Of a stretch of 37,907 nucleotides of DNA, positions 18,426-26,867 are shown piece by piece. The notes beneath the pieces were generated by a model that saw nothing but the letters and a program-made list of their open reading frames with translations, was not told the origin of the DNA and ran no database searches. The stretch is from Mycobacterium szulgai (GTDB taxonomy: Bacteria; Actinomycetota; Actinomycetes; Mycobacteriales; Mycobacteriaceae), in NCBI RefSeq assembly GCF_002116635.1, contig NZ_LQPW01000023.1, forward strand, positions 1 through 37,907, written 5' to 3'. The position numbers and the translations under genes were made by a program. The first letter of the stretch is position 1. Every line of letters begins with the position of its first letter.

Positions 18426-19568
18426 ATGGCGACCACGCTGACCAGCAAGGTCACTCCGTTAGCTCGCGGCTGGGACGATCTACTCTTTCCCGACACCACC
18501 GGCCTCGATGCTCAACGGACGGACGAGTTCATCCGCAACGCGATGCGCTGGCACTTCAGCGAGGAGACGGGCTCCCCCTTCTGGCTCCGCGAGGCCGTGC
18601 AACTGGACTTCGACCCGCTCGTCGACGTCAAGACGTGGTCGGATCTGCGGCTGTTTCCCAACATCGTGAGCAAGCTGAGGGATGTCGTCGCGCGAGATCT
18701 CATTCCGCGCGGCTATGGCCAAAACCCGGACTTCGACGGTGTTTACGAATCCGGTGGCACCACCGGAGCGCCGAAAAGAGTTGTGCTTATGCGGGACTGG
18801 TCGGACTCATGCGACGAGTTCGCACACCTGGCGCTCGATGAGGCCGGAGTGCCCCGGGGTGTCGACGCCCTTGGGCTGCTGCCGACGGGCCCGCATCATT
18901 TCGGTCATTCCCTGCGCCGCCAGATCGCCCAGCGGGGCGGACTTTTTCACAGCGTGGATCTCGATCCGCGCTGGGTGAAGAAGCGCGTGGCCGTCGGCCG
19001 GCCCGAGGCAGTCCCGGCATACATTGATCACCTGATCGACCAGGCCACTTTCATCCTCGAGACGCAGGACATAGGCCTGCTTGCCATAACTCCTCCGGTA
19101 TTGGTGCAGATGGCCGAGAACGACGATCTGGTAGAACTCATCGCCCGTAAGGTCAAGGCGATCGTGTGGGGCGGCGCGCACATGGATGCCGACACGCAAC
19201 GACTGCTTACCACCGACGTGTTCCCCAACCAGGTGTTCTACGGCGTATTCGGGTCGGCCATGATCCTGGGTACCTGCCGACAGCGACCGCAACGGCTGTG
19301 GGGTCAGGAAGTGATCTTCGACGCTCGGCCACCGTTCATCACCGTCGAGGTGGTCAATCCAGCGACGTTGGAACCGGTGGACTATGGGCGGCGCGGGCAC
19401 TTGCTCATGCACCACGTCAGCAAGAACGCGTTCATTCCCAACAACTTGGAGCGCGACACCGGAATCCGGGTGGCACCGCCACCGGGACTGGCGGTGGGCG
19501 ACTCGGTAACCGCCGTCACGCCGACGAAAACCTTTGGGGACGAAGACGTTATCGAAGGCGTTTACTGA
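18426..19568 (+). CDS. LuxE-like acyl/aryl adenylate-forming enzyme (acid reductase component)
   Basis: 380 residues. ANL-superfamily adenylating domain related to LuxE (acyl-protein synthetase) and phenylacetate-CoA ligase; expected to activate a carboxylic acid with ATP. The nucleotide loop reads E-S-G-G-T-T-G-A-P-K (about residues 103-112), W-G-G-A-H-M is the A5-like region, and the Y-G-x-x-G-S-A segment follows. The small C-terminal ANL lid with its lysine is absent, as in LuxE. The LuxE acyl-accepting cysteine near the C-terminus is not seen, so the adenylate may pass directly to the following reductase or a carrier. ATG 18426 follows GGAGG; a longer upstream frame would read through the promoter. 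Stop overlaps the next start by 1 nt. Acid chain type is not predictable. Confidence 0.75.
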   Translation: MATTLTSKVTPLARGWDDLLFPDTTGLDAQRTDEFIRNAMRWHFSEETGSPFWLREAVQLDFDPLVDVKTWSDLRLFPNIVSKLRDVVARDLIPRGYGQNPDFDGVYESGGTTGAPKRVVLMRDWSDSCDEFAHLALDEAGVPRGVDALGLLPTGPHHFGHSLRRQIAQRGGLFHSVDLDPRWVKKRVAVGRPEAVPAYIDHLIDQATFILETQDIGLLAITPPVLVQMAENDDLVELIARKVKAIVWGGAHMDADTQRLLTTDVFPNQVFYGVFGSAMILGTCRQRPQRLWGQEVIFDARPPFITVEVVNPATLEPVDYGRRGHLLMHHVSKNAFIPNNLERDTGIRVAPPPGLAVGDSVTAVTPTKTFGDEDVIEGVY

Positions 19569-20989
19569 TGCTGCGAATCGACGCGATCGGGCCCGCCGGC
19601 CCCTATCGCGCACGGCACCGGGAACGGGTGTGCTATTTGAGCGGGGAACCGCTGGCCGAGCTGAGCATGGTGCCACCGATCTTCGCGATCCAGGCGGTCA
19701 GGAAAATGCGCCGCGCCCCACGCCTGAGGCTCGAGCAACGGCTCAGCGCGATGCGCAGTGCCGCGGCATCTTTCGCCCACGGCTGCATCGGCGGCATGAG
19801 TGCGCGCGACTACCAGCGCACGGTGAGCCAGGTGACCGGCACGCCCATCACTTCGGTGCAGATCGCTGTCAACAGCATCGAGGCCGCTGGGATGAACCTT
19901 GCGTGGACGTCGCAGCAGGCCCGTCCAGCTGCTGCGGTCAACGACTGGCGCGATCCGGCCGCCGGGTTCGGCTCGGCGGTGTGGACTCGCCGTGGAGACG
20001 TATTCGCCGTCCTGTCTTCGGGCAACACACCGGCGATTCACAGCGCCTGGTTCGACGCCATCGCCTACGGCTATCGGGTGGTCCTGCGTCCGTCACGTCG
20101 CGAGCCATTCACGCCGTTTCGATTGGTCAGCGCCATGCACGAGGCCGGCCTCGGCGACTATGTGGCTCTACTGCCGTGCGGCTACGACGTGGCCGACAAA
20201 CTGGTCGAATTATCCGACCGTGCAATGGTTTACGGCGGCCAGGACATCGTGCACAAGTACGGCGGAAACGATCGCGTCCTCGTTCAAGGTCCGGGCCGAT
20301 CCAAGGTCCTGATCGGCTCGGACGTAGATTGGCAGGACGCGGTCGCCACGGTGGCGCATGCGGCCACCGTCAGCGGCGGCGCCTCGTGTATGTGCACTAC
20401 TTCGGTGCTGGTGGACGGCGACCCGCGACCGTTCGCAACAGCGTTGGCGGCCAAACTATCTCAGATTCCCAGCCTGTCACCCGAAGACCCGCACGCGATC
20501 CTCACCGTGCGTCCATGCGAGTCCGCTCGCCGCATCGAGCGCTGCCTGCGCACGGCGGCCAGCGGCGCAACACCAGTGCTCGGTGGCGACAGTGTGGTCG
20601 ACGAACTCCGCGGCGGCGCAGTGCTTCGTCCGGCGGTTCATCTCGTCCATTCGTGGCGGGCCCCTCAACTCGGCGTTGAACTTCCCTTCCCCTGTGTGTG
20701 GGTCGGTCCCTGGGACCGCAGCGCAGGCGTCGCGCCGTTACGTAACTCGCTGGTGGTGGTCGCCAACACGGGGGACACCGAGGTTGTCGACGAGCTGCTC
20801 AACGAGCCGAGCATCCGCAACGTCTACGTCGGCAATCACCCGACCACGTTCTCGGCCGCCGGCCTGCCGCACGATGGCTACCTCGGCGAGTTTCTTATGC
20901 GAACGAAGGCTTCGGTGCACGCTTCGACAAGCTGTTGGCGGGAGCCACCGACGCCGGTGCTGCCGCAACCGCACGTCACCCGAGTGTGA
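19568..20989 (+). CDS. LuxC-like acyl reductase (aldehyde dehydrogenase superfamily)
   Basis: 473 residues. LuxC-type enzymes reduce an activated acyl group to an aldehyde with NADPH through a thioester on an active-site cysteine. Features seen: S-S-G-N-T-P-A-I-H-S-A-W (cofactor/substrate loop), V-V-L-R-P-S-R-R-E-P-F-T-P, and the catalytic region G-G-A-S-C274-M-C276-T-T-S-V-L-V. It is coupled to the LuxE-like gene, so the pair probably turns a carboxylic acid into an aldehyde. There is no LuxD thioesterase and no luciferase LuxAB, so this is not bioluminescence. Relatives outside lux operons are often annotated as arylcarboxylate reductases; aryl versus fatty acid cannot be decided here. Confidence 0.75.
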   Translation: MLRIDAIGPAGPYRARHRERVCYLSGEPLAELSMVPPIFAIQAVRKMRRAPRLRLEQRLSAMRSAAASFAHGCIGGMSARDYQRTVSQVTGTPITSVQIAVNSIEAAGMNLAWTSQQARPAAAVNDWRDPAAGFGSAVWTRRGDVFAVLSSGNTPAIHSAWFDAIAYGYRVVLRPSRREPFTPFRLVSAMHEAGLGDYVALLPCGYDVADKLVELSDRAMVYGGQDIVHKYGGNDRVLVQGPGRSKVLIGSDVDWQDAVATVAHAATVSGGASCMCTTSVLVDGDPRPFATALAAKLSQIPSLSPEDPHAILTVRPCESARRIERCLRTAASGATPVLGGDSVVDELRGGAVLRPAVHLVHSWRAPQLGVELPFPCVWVGPWDRSAGVAPLRNSLVVVANTGDTEVVDELLNEPSIRNVYVGNHPTTFSAAGLPHDGYLGEFLMRTKASVHASTSCWREPPTPVLPQPHVTRV

Positions 20990-20998
20990 GGCGGCGCA

Positions 20999-21024
20999 CA
21001 CAACCAGCGGTTGTGAGGTCACAA
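20999..21024 (+). promoter_or_regulatory. Composite operator upstream of sirA
   Basis: CACAAC-N5-GTTGTGA-N3-CACAA spans 20999-21024. It contains two nested inverted repeats: CACAAC-N5-GTTGTG (20999-21015) and TTGTGA-N2-TCACAA (21011-21024). The same architecture, with 20 of 26 positions identical, recurs at 25348-25373 between lysR and fprA. A candidate promoter, CTGACA (21038-21043) and TATGAA (21063-21068, 19-bp spacer), places the operator around -50 to -75, the usual position for a LysR activator. Confidence 0.6.
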
Positions 21025-21118
21025 TCAGCGGCCCTCTACTGACACCCGCTTGATTCCTGCACTATGAAACTGTGTCCCGCGGGTCCGATAGGGGTCCAGG
21101 TCAGGCGGGCTAAGGAAT

Positions 21119-21143
21119 CGCCGGCGTTGCAATACCGCTGGCG
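21119..21143 (+). other. Hairpin in the sirA 5' leader
   Basis: Arms at 21119-21126 and 21136-21143 pair in 7 of 8 positions with a 9-nt loop. The ribosome site AAGGAG (21160-21165) and the ATG at 21173 follow. There is no U-tract, so it is not an intrinsic terminator. It does not match any riboswitch consensus I recall; function unknown. Confidence 0.25.
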
Positions 21144-21172
21144 GACAAGAATGTTCGCGAAGGAGATAGCGC

Positions 21173-22846
21173 ATGACCGCGGCACCTCCCGCCAAGACAC
21201 GTAATCGTAGTGAGGGTCAGTGGGCGCTGGGCGAGAGCGCACCGCTCAACGACGCCGAGCAGTTCAAGCACGATGATGCGCCGCTCAACGTGCGAGACCG
21301 GATCCTGAATGTGTACGCCAAAGAGGGGTTCGACAGCATTGCCAAGAACGATTTGCGCGGTCGGTTCCGCTGGATGGGCCTCTACACCCAGCGTGAGCAA
21401 GGTTTCGACGGCTCGTGGACCGGTGAGGAGAACACCGACACCATCGAGGCGAAGTACTTCATGATGCGTGTGCGCTCCGACGGCAAGCCAATGTCGGCGG
21501 CAACGTTGCGCACCATGGGCCAGATTTCGACGGAATTCGCCCGCGACACGGCCGACATCGGCGACCGCGAGAATGTCCAGTACCACTGGATCAACATTGA
21601 AGACGTCCCCGAGATCTGGCGCCGGCTCGAATCTGTCGGCTTGACTACCACCGAGGCCTGCGGTGACTGCCCGCGCGGTATCCACGGCTCGCCGCTGGCC
21701 GGTGATTCGCTTGACGAGGTGCTAGACCCGTCGCCCGCAATCGACGAAATAATCCGCCGATTCATGAATAACCCCGACTACGCCAATCTTCCGCGAAAGT
21801 ACAAGATTGCGATCTCCGGTCTGCAGGACGTGTCCCACGAGACTCATGACGTAGCGTTCGTCGGCGTCATTCATCCCGAGCACGGCCCCGGCATGGACCT
21901 GTGGGTAGGCGGCGGCTTGTCGACCAACCCGATGATGGCCCAGCGCGTCGGCGTGTGGATCCCCCTCGATGAGGTGCCCGACGTTTGGGAAGCGGTCACC
22001 CAGGTATTCCGTGACTACGGCTATCGGCGGCTGCGCGCCAAGGCTCGGCTGAAGTTTCTGGTCAAAGACTGGGGTGTCGAAAAGTTCCGCGAGGTCATGG
22101 AGTCTGAGTACCTCAAGCGCAAGATGATCGACGGCCCGGCCCCCGAGCCGATCAAGCGGCCCATCGACCACGTCGGCGTGCAGAGAATAAAGAACGGGCT
22201 CAATGCCGTCGGGGTGGCCCCCGTCGCCGGACGCGTGTCGGGTACCACCTTGTCGGGGGTGGCCGATCTCATGGAAAAGGTCGGCTCTGACCGGGCCAGA
22301 TTCACCCCGTTTCAGAAGCTGGTCATCCTCGACGTCCCAGACGACAAGGTCGACGAGTTGGTCGAAGGCCTCGACGCGCTGGGCCTTCCGTCGCGGCCGT
22401 CCTCGTGGCGCAAGAATACGATGGCCTGCACCGGAATCGAATTCTGCAAGCTGTCCTTCGCCGAAACCCGGGTCCGGGCCCAGACTTTGGTGCCTGAGCT
22501 GGAAGGGCGCATGGCCGACGTCGAGTCCAAGCTCGATGTGCCGATCACCGTGCATATCAATGGATGTCCGAACTCGTGCGCCCGAATTCAGGTCGCTGAC
22601 ATCGGATTCAAGGGCCAGTGGATCGACGACGGCGACGGCAATTCCGTCGAAGGGTTCCAGGTGCACCTCGGCGGCGGACTGGGCGAGCAGAGCGGTTTCG
22701 GCCGAAAACTGCGCCAGCACAAGGTCACCAGTGCAGAACTCGGCGACTACATCGATCGGGTAACTCGAAACTTCCTCGAGCAGCGCCAGAACGGCGAGCG
22801 TTTCGCATCGTGGGCACTGCGAGCCGACGAGGCCGACTTGCGATAA
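21173..22846 (+). CDS. sirA: Ferredoxin-dependent sulfite reductase SirA (NirA family)
   Basis: 557 residues. Six-electron reduction of sulfite to sulfide in assimilatory sulfur metabolism, cytosolic, with siroheme and a [4Fe-4S] cluster. Cluster/siroheme cysteines are C419-x5-C425 (A-C-T-G-I-E-F-C) and C465-x3-C469 (N-G-C-P-N-S-C). The unusual Tyr-Cys crosslink pair of the M. tuberculosis enzyme (Y69/C161) is conserved as Y71 (G-L-Y-T-Q-R) and C163 (E-A-C-G-D-C), favouring sulfite over nitrite as substrate. AAGGAG lies 7 nt before ATG. It is followed closely by cysH and the chelatase gene. In M. tuberculosis the homologous trio is Rv2391-Rv2393, at a different locus, so this is a relocated or additional copy. 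Confidence 0.93.
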   Translation: MTAAPPAKTRNRSEGQWALGESAPLNDAEQFKHDDAPLNVRDRILNVYAKEGFDSIAKNDLRGRFRWMGLYTQREQGFDGSWTGEENTDTIEAKYFMMRVRSDGKPMSAATLRTMGQISTEFARDTADIGDRENVQYHWINIEDVPEIWRRLESVGLTTTEACGDCPRGIHGSPLAGDSLDEVLDPSPAIDEIIRRFMNNPDYANLPRKYKIAISGLQDVSHETHDVAFVGVIHPEHGPGMDLWVGGGLSTNPMMAQRVGVWIPLDEVPDVWEAVTQVFRDYGYRRLRAKARLKFLVKDWGVEKFREVMESEYLKRKMIDGPAPEPIKRPIDHVGVQRIKNGLNAVGVAPVAGRVSGTTLSGVADLMEKVGSDRARFTPFQKLVILDVPDDKVDELVEGLDALGLPSRPSSWRKNTMACTGIEFCKLSFAETRVRAQTLVPELEGRMADVESKLDVPITVHINGCPNSCARIQVADIGFKGQWIDDGDGNSVEGFQVHLGGGLGEQSGFGRKLRQHKVTSAELGDYIDRVTRNFLEQRQNGERFASWALRADEADLR

Positions 22847-22901
22847 GAGCCGTCCGACACCAGCAACCACAGTGGCGCGCGTTACGAACGAGGACGACGA
22901 A

Positions 22902-23642
22902 ATGACCGAAGCGGTGCCCGATTTCACCGAGGAGCAGCTACGGGAGCTGGCGCTGCGCGGCGCGACAGAGCTGGACGGCGCCAGCGCCGCCGATATCCTG
23001 CGCTGGACCGATGAGCACTTCGGTGGCTACGACGGAGTCACCTCGGTGACCTGCAAGTGGGTGGTGGCCTGCAACATGCAGGAGGCACTGACGGTTTCGC
23101 TGGCTTCGGACATACGGCCAGGCGTCCCGGTGCTGTTCTTGGATACCGGTTACCACTTCGCCGAAACCCTTGGCACCCGTGACGCTGTCGAGGCCGCTTA
23201 CGATATCCAGCTGCTTAACATCACTCCCCAGCACACCGTGCAAGAGCAGGACGAGCTCATGGGCAAGGACCTCTTTGCCCGTGATCCCAACGAGTGCTGC
23301 CGGCTGCGCAAGGTCGTTCCGCTACGCGAAGTCCTGAGCAGCTATTCGGCGTGGGTCACCGGGGTACGCCGGGTGGAGTCACTCTCGCGCGCGACGGCCC
23401 CACTGATCAGCTTCGACGAGTTATTCGGGCTGGTGAAGGTCAACCCGGTGGCGACCTGGACCGACGACGACGTTCAGGAGTACATCGCGCAGAAGAATAT
23501 CCTGGTAAACCCTCTTGTCGACGAGGGTTATCCGTCCATTGGCTGTGCACCTTGCACCGCGAAGCCGGCCGACGGCGAAGACCCGCGCAGCGGGCGCTGG
23601 CAGGGCCGGACCAAAACCGAATGCGGATTGCACGGCCGATGA
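22902..23642 (+). CDS. cysH: Adenosine 5'-phosphosulfate reductase
   Basis: 246 residues. Reduces APS to sulfite, the substrate of SirA encoded next door. The C132-C133 ... C215-x2-C218 pattern (E-C-C-R-L-R-K and C-A-P-C) binds a [4Fe-4S] cluster and identifies an APS- rather than PAPS-type enzyme; C241 in the terminal E-C-G-L-H is the catalytic nucleophile. The nucleotide-binding L-D-T-G-Y-H-F motif is present. ATG 22902 is preferred (GAGGACG box just upstream, family-like N-terminus); a GTG at 22872 would add ten residues. It lies 55 nt after sirA and its stop overlaps the chelatase start by 4 nt. Confidence 0.93.
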   Translation: MTEAVPDFTEEQLRELALRGATELDGASAADILRWTDEHFGGYDGVTSVTCKWVVACNMQEALTVSLASDIRPGVPVLFLDTGYHFAETLGTRDAVEAAYDIQLLNITPQHTVQEQDELMGKDLFARDPNECCRLRKVVPLREVLSSYSAWVTGVRRVESLSRATAPLISFDELFGLVKVNPVATWTDDDVQEYIAQKNILVNPLVDEGYPSIGCAPCTAKPADGEDPRSGRWQGRTKTECGLHGR

Positions 23643-24355
23643 ACACACTCGTACTGACCGCGCACGGCAGCCGCGATCCACGTTCGGCCGCCAACGCCGA
23701 AGCCGTCGCCAATCGGGTCATGCAGATTCGCCCCGACCTCGACGTGCGGCTGGCTTTCCTGGAATTGAGCAAACCGAATTTCATCGATGTGCTGGCCGGT
23801 CTACCCGACACCCGCCGAGCCGTGGTAGCGCCGCTGCTGCTGGCCAACGCCTACCACGCACGCGTCGACATCCCGAGGCAGATCGCCAGCGCCAAAGCGC
23901 ACGGTACCCGCCAAGCGGGCGTCCTCGGTGAAGATGATCGGCTGGTGTCGGTGCTGCGGGAGCGGCTGGGCGAAATCGGAGTTTGCCCGCGCGACAACGA
24001 CCTGGGGGTGGTGGTGGCCGCAATCGGCTCATCGGACAAGGCGGCGAACGCTCGCACCGCCACGGTGGTACCCAGGCTGGCAACAGGTACTCGGTGGGCC
24101 GGGGCTGCCATCGCCTTCGCCACCCGACCCGAGGCCTCGGTCGCCGCCGCCGTCGCCCAGCTACGCCGCCGCGGCGCACGCCGGCTCGTTATCGCGCCGT
24201 GGTTCTTGGCGCCGGGCCGCATCACCGATGGTCTGTCGACCTTCGCGCATGACCACGACATCCCGATGGCGGCACCGCTGGGCGCACACCTGCTGGTGGC
24301 CGAGACCGTACTGGAGCGCTTCGACGAGGCCGTTGCGACCGGCGTCGCCGCCTAA
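23639..24355 (+). CDS. Sirohydrochlorin chelatase (CbiX/SirB type, Rv2393 family)
   Basis: 238 residues, two CbiX-like halves. Inserts ferrous iron (or cobalt) into sirohydrochlorin; next to a siroheme enzyme, iron insertion to make siroheme is the likely job. The first half opens with L-T-A-H-G-S-R-D-P-R, the metal-binding histidine loop, and P-L-L-L-A-N-A-Y-H-A-R-V-D contains a second conserved histidine. The second half has the matching A-P-W-F-L-A-P-G-R-I-T-D-G. ATG 23639 overlaps the cysH stop (ATGA). With sirA and cysH it forms a functional operon: APS to sulfite to sulfide with cofactor supply. Confidence 0.88.
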   Translation: MNTLVLTAHGSRDPRSAANAEAVANRVMQIRPDLDVRLAFLELSKPNFIDVLAGLPDTRRAVVAPLLLANAYHARVDIPRQIASAKAHGTRQAGVLGEDDRLVSVLRERLGEIGVCPRDNDLGVVVAAIGSSDKAANARTATVVPRLATGTRWAGAAIAFATRPEASVAAAVAQLRRRGARRLVIAPWFLAPGRITDGLSTFAHDHDIPMAAPLGAHLLVAETVLERFDEAVATGVAA

Positions 24356-24369
24356 CGTCCGATTCGACG

Positions 24370-25317
24370 CTATTTCGACGCGATTGTGCGGTTCCTGATG
24401 TGGCTCAGCACCTCTCGTATTGCCCCTGCCGGAGGGATGCGCCCGCCAACCCAGATTGCGCGGAATTTTCGCCGCAGGTCCAAGTCAGGGATATCGATTG
24501 CGTGCAGCCGGCCGACCGCCAGGTCGTCGGCTACCGCCAGCCGGCTCATGGCCGCCGGTCCCGCACCGGCGAGCACGGCCGCGCGCACCGCTGCAGCAGA
24601 CGCCAACTCCAGTACGGGCGGCGCTTGTCGAATATCGTCGCCCAACACCCGGCGAAGCGCCACGGTGAGTGAATCGCGTATTCCTGAATTCGGTTCGCGG
24701 GCAACCAAAGGCGTCTGAGCGAGTTCGAGTGCGGTCACGACCCGCGAGCGTCGAGCCCACTTGTGGTTCGGCGGCACCACGACCACCAGTTCGTCGTGGC
24801 CTACCACGCAGCTGCCCAAACCCTGTGGAATATGGGGATTTTCGACAAAGCCGAGATCGACAGTGCCGTCGCGGACCGCGGCGATCGCATGGTCGCTGTT
24901 AGTTGCGGTCAGCAGCACCTGAGGCGCGTTGCCGTTGTAGCGCTCGGCCGTAGTCTGCAGCGACAACAGCCAGTGCGGCATCAGCTGTTCGGAAATAGTC
25001 TGACTGGCCGCCACCCTGATGCGCTCGCGACCTTCCTTGCGCAGCGATCCCATAGCCGCGTCGATCTCGTTGGCCAGTTCAAGTAACCGCGCTGCCCAAT
25101 CGGCCACGATCACGCCAGCAGGGGTCAATGTCGAGCCGCGCGTGGTGCGGACCGCCAGCGTGACTCCGAGCTGGGCCTCCATTGCGGCGAGCCGTCGTGA
25201 TATCGCTTGCTGAGTCAAGCCGAGTTCTTGCGCAGCGCGCCCAAGGCTGCCGGTCTCGGCGATCACCAAAAAGGCTTCGAACGAGGCAAGTTCGGGCATC
25301 CGCGGGCTGAGCGGCAT
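24370..25317 (-). CDS. LysR-family transcriptional regulator (candidate sulfur regulator)
   Basis: 315 residues. N-terminal winged HTH (about 8-68): F-E-A-F-L-V-I-A-E-T-G-S-L-G-R-A-A-Q, with L-T-Q-Q-A-I-S-R-R as recognition helix, then a periplasmic-binding-type effector domain (about 95-310). It is encoded convergently to the sirA-cysH-chelatase operon (14-nt gap) and divergently from fprA. The composite operator 31-56 bp upstream of its own start matches the one before sirA. I infer that it controls both arms and itself, probably in response to a sulfur or nitrogen metabolite such as O-acetylserine or APS as for CysB-like proteins. It resembles M. tuberculosis Rv2282c, whose role is not established to my knowledge. 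Confidence 0.88.
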   Translation of the reverse strand: MPLSPRMPELASFEAFLVIAETGSLGRAAQELGLTQQAISRRLAAMEAQLGVTLAVRTTRGSTLTPAGVIVADWAARLLELANEIDAAMGSLRKEGRERIRVAASQTISEQLMPHWLLSLQTTAERYNGNAPQVLLTATNSDHAIAAVRDGTVDLGFVENPHIPQGLGSCVVGHDELVVVVPPNHKWARRSRVVTALELAQTPLVAREPNSGIRDSLTVALRRVLGDDIRQAPPVLELASAAAVRAAVLAGAGPAAMSRLAVADDLAVGRLHAIDIPDLDLRRKFRAIWVGGRIPPAGAIREVLSHIRNRTIASK

Positions 25318-25347
25318 GGCCTATCACATCACAATCCACTCCGGTGG

Positions 25348-25373
25348 CACAACATTTGGTTGTGACGCCACAA
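25348..25373. promoter_or_regulatory. Composite operator between lysR and fprA
   Basis: CACAAC-N5-GTTGTGA-N3-CACAA, 25348-25373, same layout as the site before sirA at 20999-21024. Contains CACAAC-N5-GTTGTG (25348-25364) and TTGTGA-CG-CCACAA (25360-25373). It sits 31 bp from the lysR start and 49 bp from the fprA ATG at 25422, the position expected for divergent autoregulation by a LysR protein. No clear -10/-35 pair is visible for fprA. Confidence 0.6.
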
Positions 25374-25421
25374 CGGCAAAACCTCTACTCCCGTCGCGGT
25401 CGGACGCCAACGATAAGACGT

Positions 25422-26831
25422 ATGACCTGTCAAACCGACGAGGTGCCGACACCGGCAGCGGGAGGCGATTCGCGTCGCTACCACATTGCGATCGTGGGTT
25501 CGGGGCCGTCGGGGTTTTTCGCGGCCGCGTCGCTGCTCAAGGCCGCCGACTGCTCCGATCGCATGGATGTGGCTATCGACATGCTCGAGATGCTGCCAAC
25601 CCCGTGGGGGCTGGTGCGCTCCGGCGTTGCGCCCGATCATCCCAAGATCAAGTCGGTCAGCCAGCAGTTTGAGAAGACCGCCGAGGACAGCCGGTTCCGC
25701 TTCTTCGGCAATGTCAAGATCGGCGATCACATTTCGGCCGCTGAACTCGCCGAGCGTTACGACGCGGTGATCTATGCGGTCGGGGCTCAATCCGATCGTG
25801 CTTTAGACATTGCCGGCGAAGATCTGCCCGGCAGCGTCGCCGCGGTCGATTTCGTCGGTTGGTACAACGGGCACCCCTACTTTGACCAGCTTGACCCTGA
25901 CCTGTCAGGCGCCCGCGCGGTCGTGGTGGGTAACGGGAATGTGGCCGTCGATGTCGCTCGCATGCTGATAACCGATCCCGACGTGCTTGCACTCACTGAT
26001 ATCGCCGATCACGCATTGGAGATGTTGCGGCGTTGCGCCGTCGAGGAAGTGGTGCTGATCGGTCGGCGCGGACCCTTGCAAAGTGCGTTCACCACATTGG
26101 AGTTGCGCGAGCTGGGCGAGCTCGAGGGCGTCGACGTGGTGGTGAATTCGGCTGATCTGGAAGGCATCAGCGACGATGACGCCGCGGCGGCCGGCAAGGT
26201 CACCAAGAACAACCTCAAGGTGCTGCGCGACTACGCCAACCGCACCCCCCAGCCCGGGAACCGTCGAATTGTGTTGCGTTTCTTGACGTCTCCGATCGAG
26301 ATCAAAGGCGCCGACAAGGTGGAGGCGATCGTGCTGGGGCGAAACGAACTGGTTTGCAACGCCACCGGCCAGATGGTGGCCAAAGACACCGGCGAACGCG
26401 AGGAACTGCCCGTTCAGCTGGTGGTGCGCTCGGTCGGCTATCGCGGCGTGCCCACCCCGGGGCTGCCGTTCGACCAAAAGACCGGCACCATCCCACACGT
26501 CAACGGGCGGGTCTCGGACAGCCGCAACGAATACGTGGCCGGCTGGATCAAACGCGGGCCGTCCGGCGTGATCGGCACCAACAAGAAGTGCTCCCAAGAC
26601 ACCGTCGATACCTTGCTCGGCGACCTGGCTGCCGCACCTGACCCCGCGGACCGCGGCGACAACTATGCCGGTGAACTCGCCGAGTGGCTGATCTCGCGAC
26701 AGCCCAAACTGGTCACTGCCGACCACTGGCGAGCCATTGACCGCTTCGAGCGCGAAGCCGGCGAACCCAACGGACGCCCTCGCGCAAAAGTGGCCAGTCT
26801 GGCCGAGCTACTGCGAGTTGCGCACGGCTGA
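25422..26831 (+). CDS. fprA: Ferredoxin/adrenodoxin-type NADP reductase, FprA-like
   Basis: 469 residues, FAD and NADP(H) binding, of the adrenodoxin-reductase-like family of mycobacterial FprA. The FAD loop is I-V-G-S-G-P-S-G-F-F-A-A near the N-terminus, followed by the family stretch P-T-P-W-G-L-V-R-S-G-V-A-P-D-H-P. The NADP site is V-V-G-N-G-N-V-A-V-D-V-A-R and R-R-G-P. ATG 25422 is chosen because upstream in-frame codons would run through the operator. Only 36 nt separate it from a ferredoxin gene; the two likely pass electrons from NADPH to SirA, and possibly to other ferredoxin-dependent enzymes. The housekeeping M. tuberculosis fprA (Rv3106) is elsewhere, so this may be a dedicated second copy. 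Confidence 0.88.
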   Translation: MTCQTDEVPTPAAGGDSRRYHIAIVGSGPSGFFAAASLLKAADCSDRMDVAIDMLEMLPTPWGLVRSGVAPDHPKIKSVSQQFEKTAEDSRFRFFGNVKIGDHISAAELAERYDAVIYAVGAQSDRALDIAGEDLPGSVAAVDFVGWYNGHPYFDQLDPDLSGARAVVVGNGNVAVDVARMLITDPDVLALTDIADHALEMLRRCAVEEVVLIGRRGPLQSAFTTLELRELGELEGVDVVVNSADLEGISDDDAAAAGKVTKNNLKVLRDYANRTPQPGNRRIVLRFLTSPIEIKGADKVEAIVLGRNELVCNATGQMVAKDTGEREELPVQLVVRSVGYRGVPTPGLPFDQKTGTIPHVNGRVSDSRNEYVAGWIKRGPSGVIGTNKKCSQDTVDTLLGDLAAAPDPADRGDNYAGELAEWLISRQPKLVTADHWRAIDRFEREAGEPNGRPRAKVASLAELLRVAHG

Positions 26832-26867
26832 TTCTCGAGCCAGAAGATCCCAAGGAAGGAAACGTTT

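Noticed and set aside
18426..20989. Bioluminescence (lux) operon
   Set aside because: Only LuxE- and LuxC-like genes are present; no LuxA, LuxB or LuxD, so light production is not supported.
21025..21172. Possible SAM-type riboswitch in the sirA leader
   Set aside because: Sulfur genes made this worth checking, but the single 8-bp hairpin at 21119-21143 does not match any SAM riboswitch consensus I can recall.
21722..22927. 401-codon open frame opposite sirA
   Set aside because: Shadow of the strongly conserved sulfite reductase; no ribosome site or family motif.
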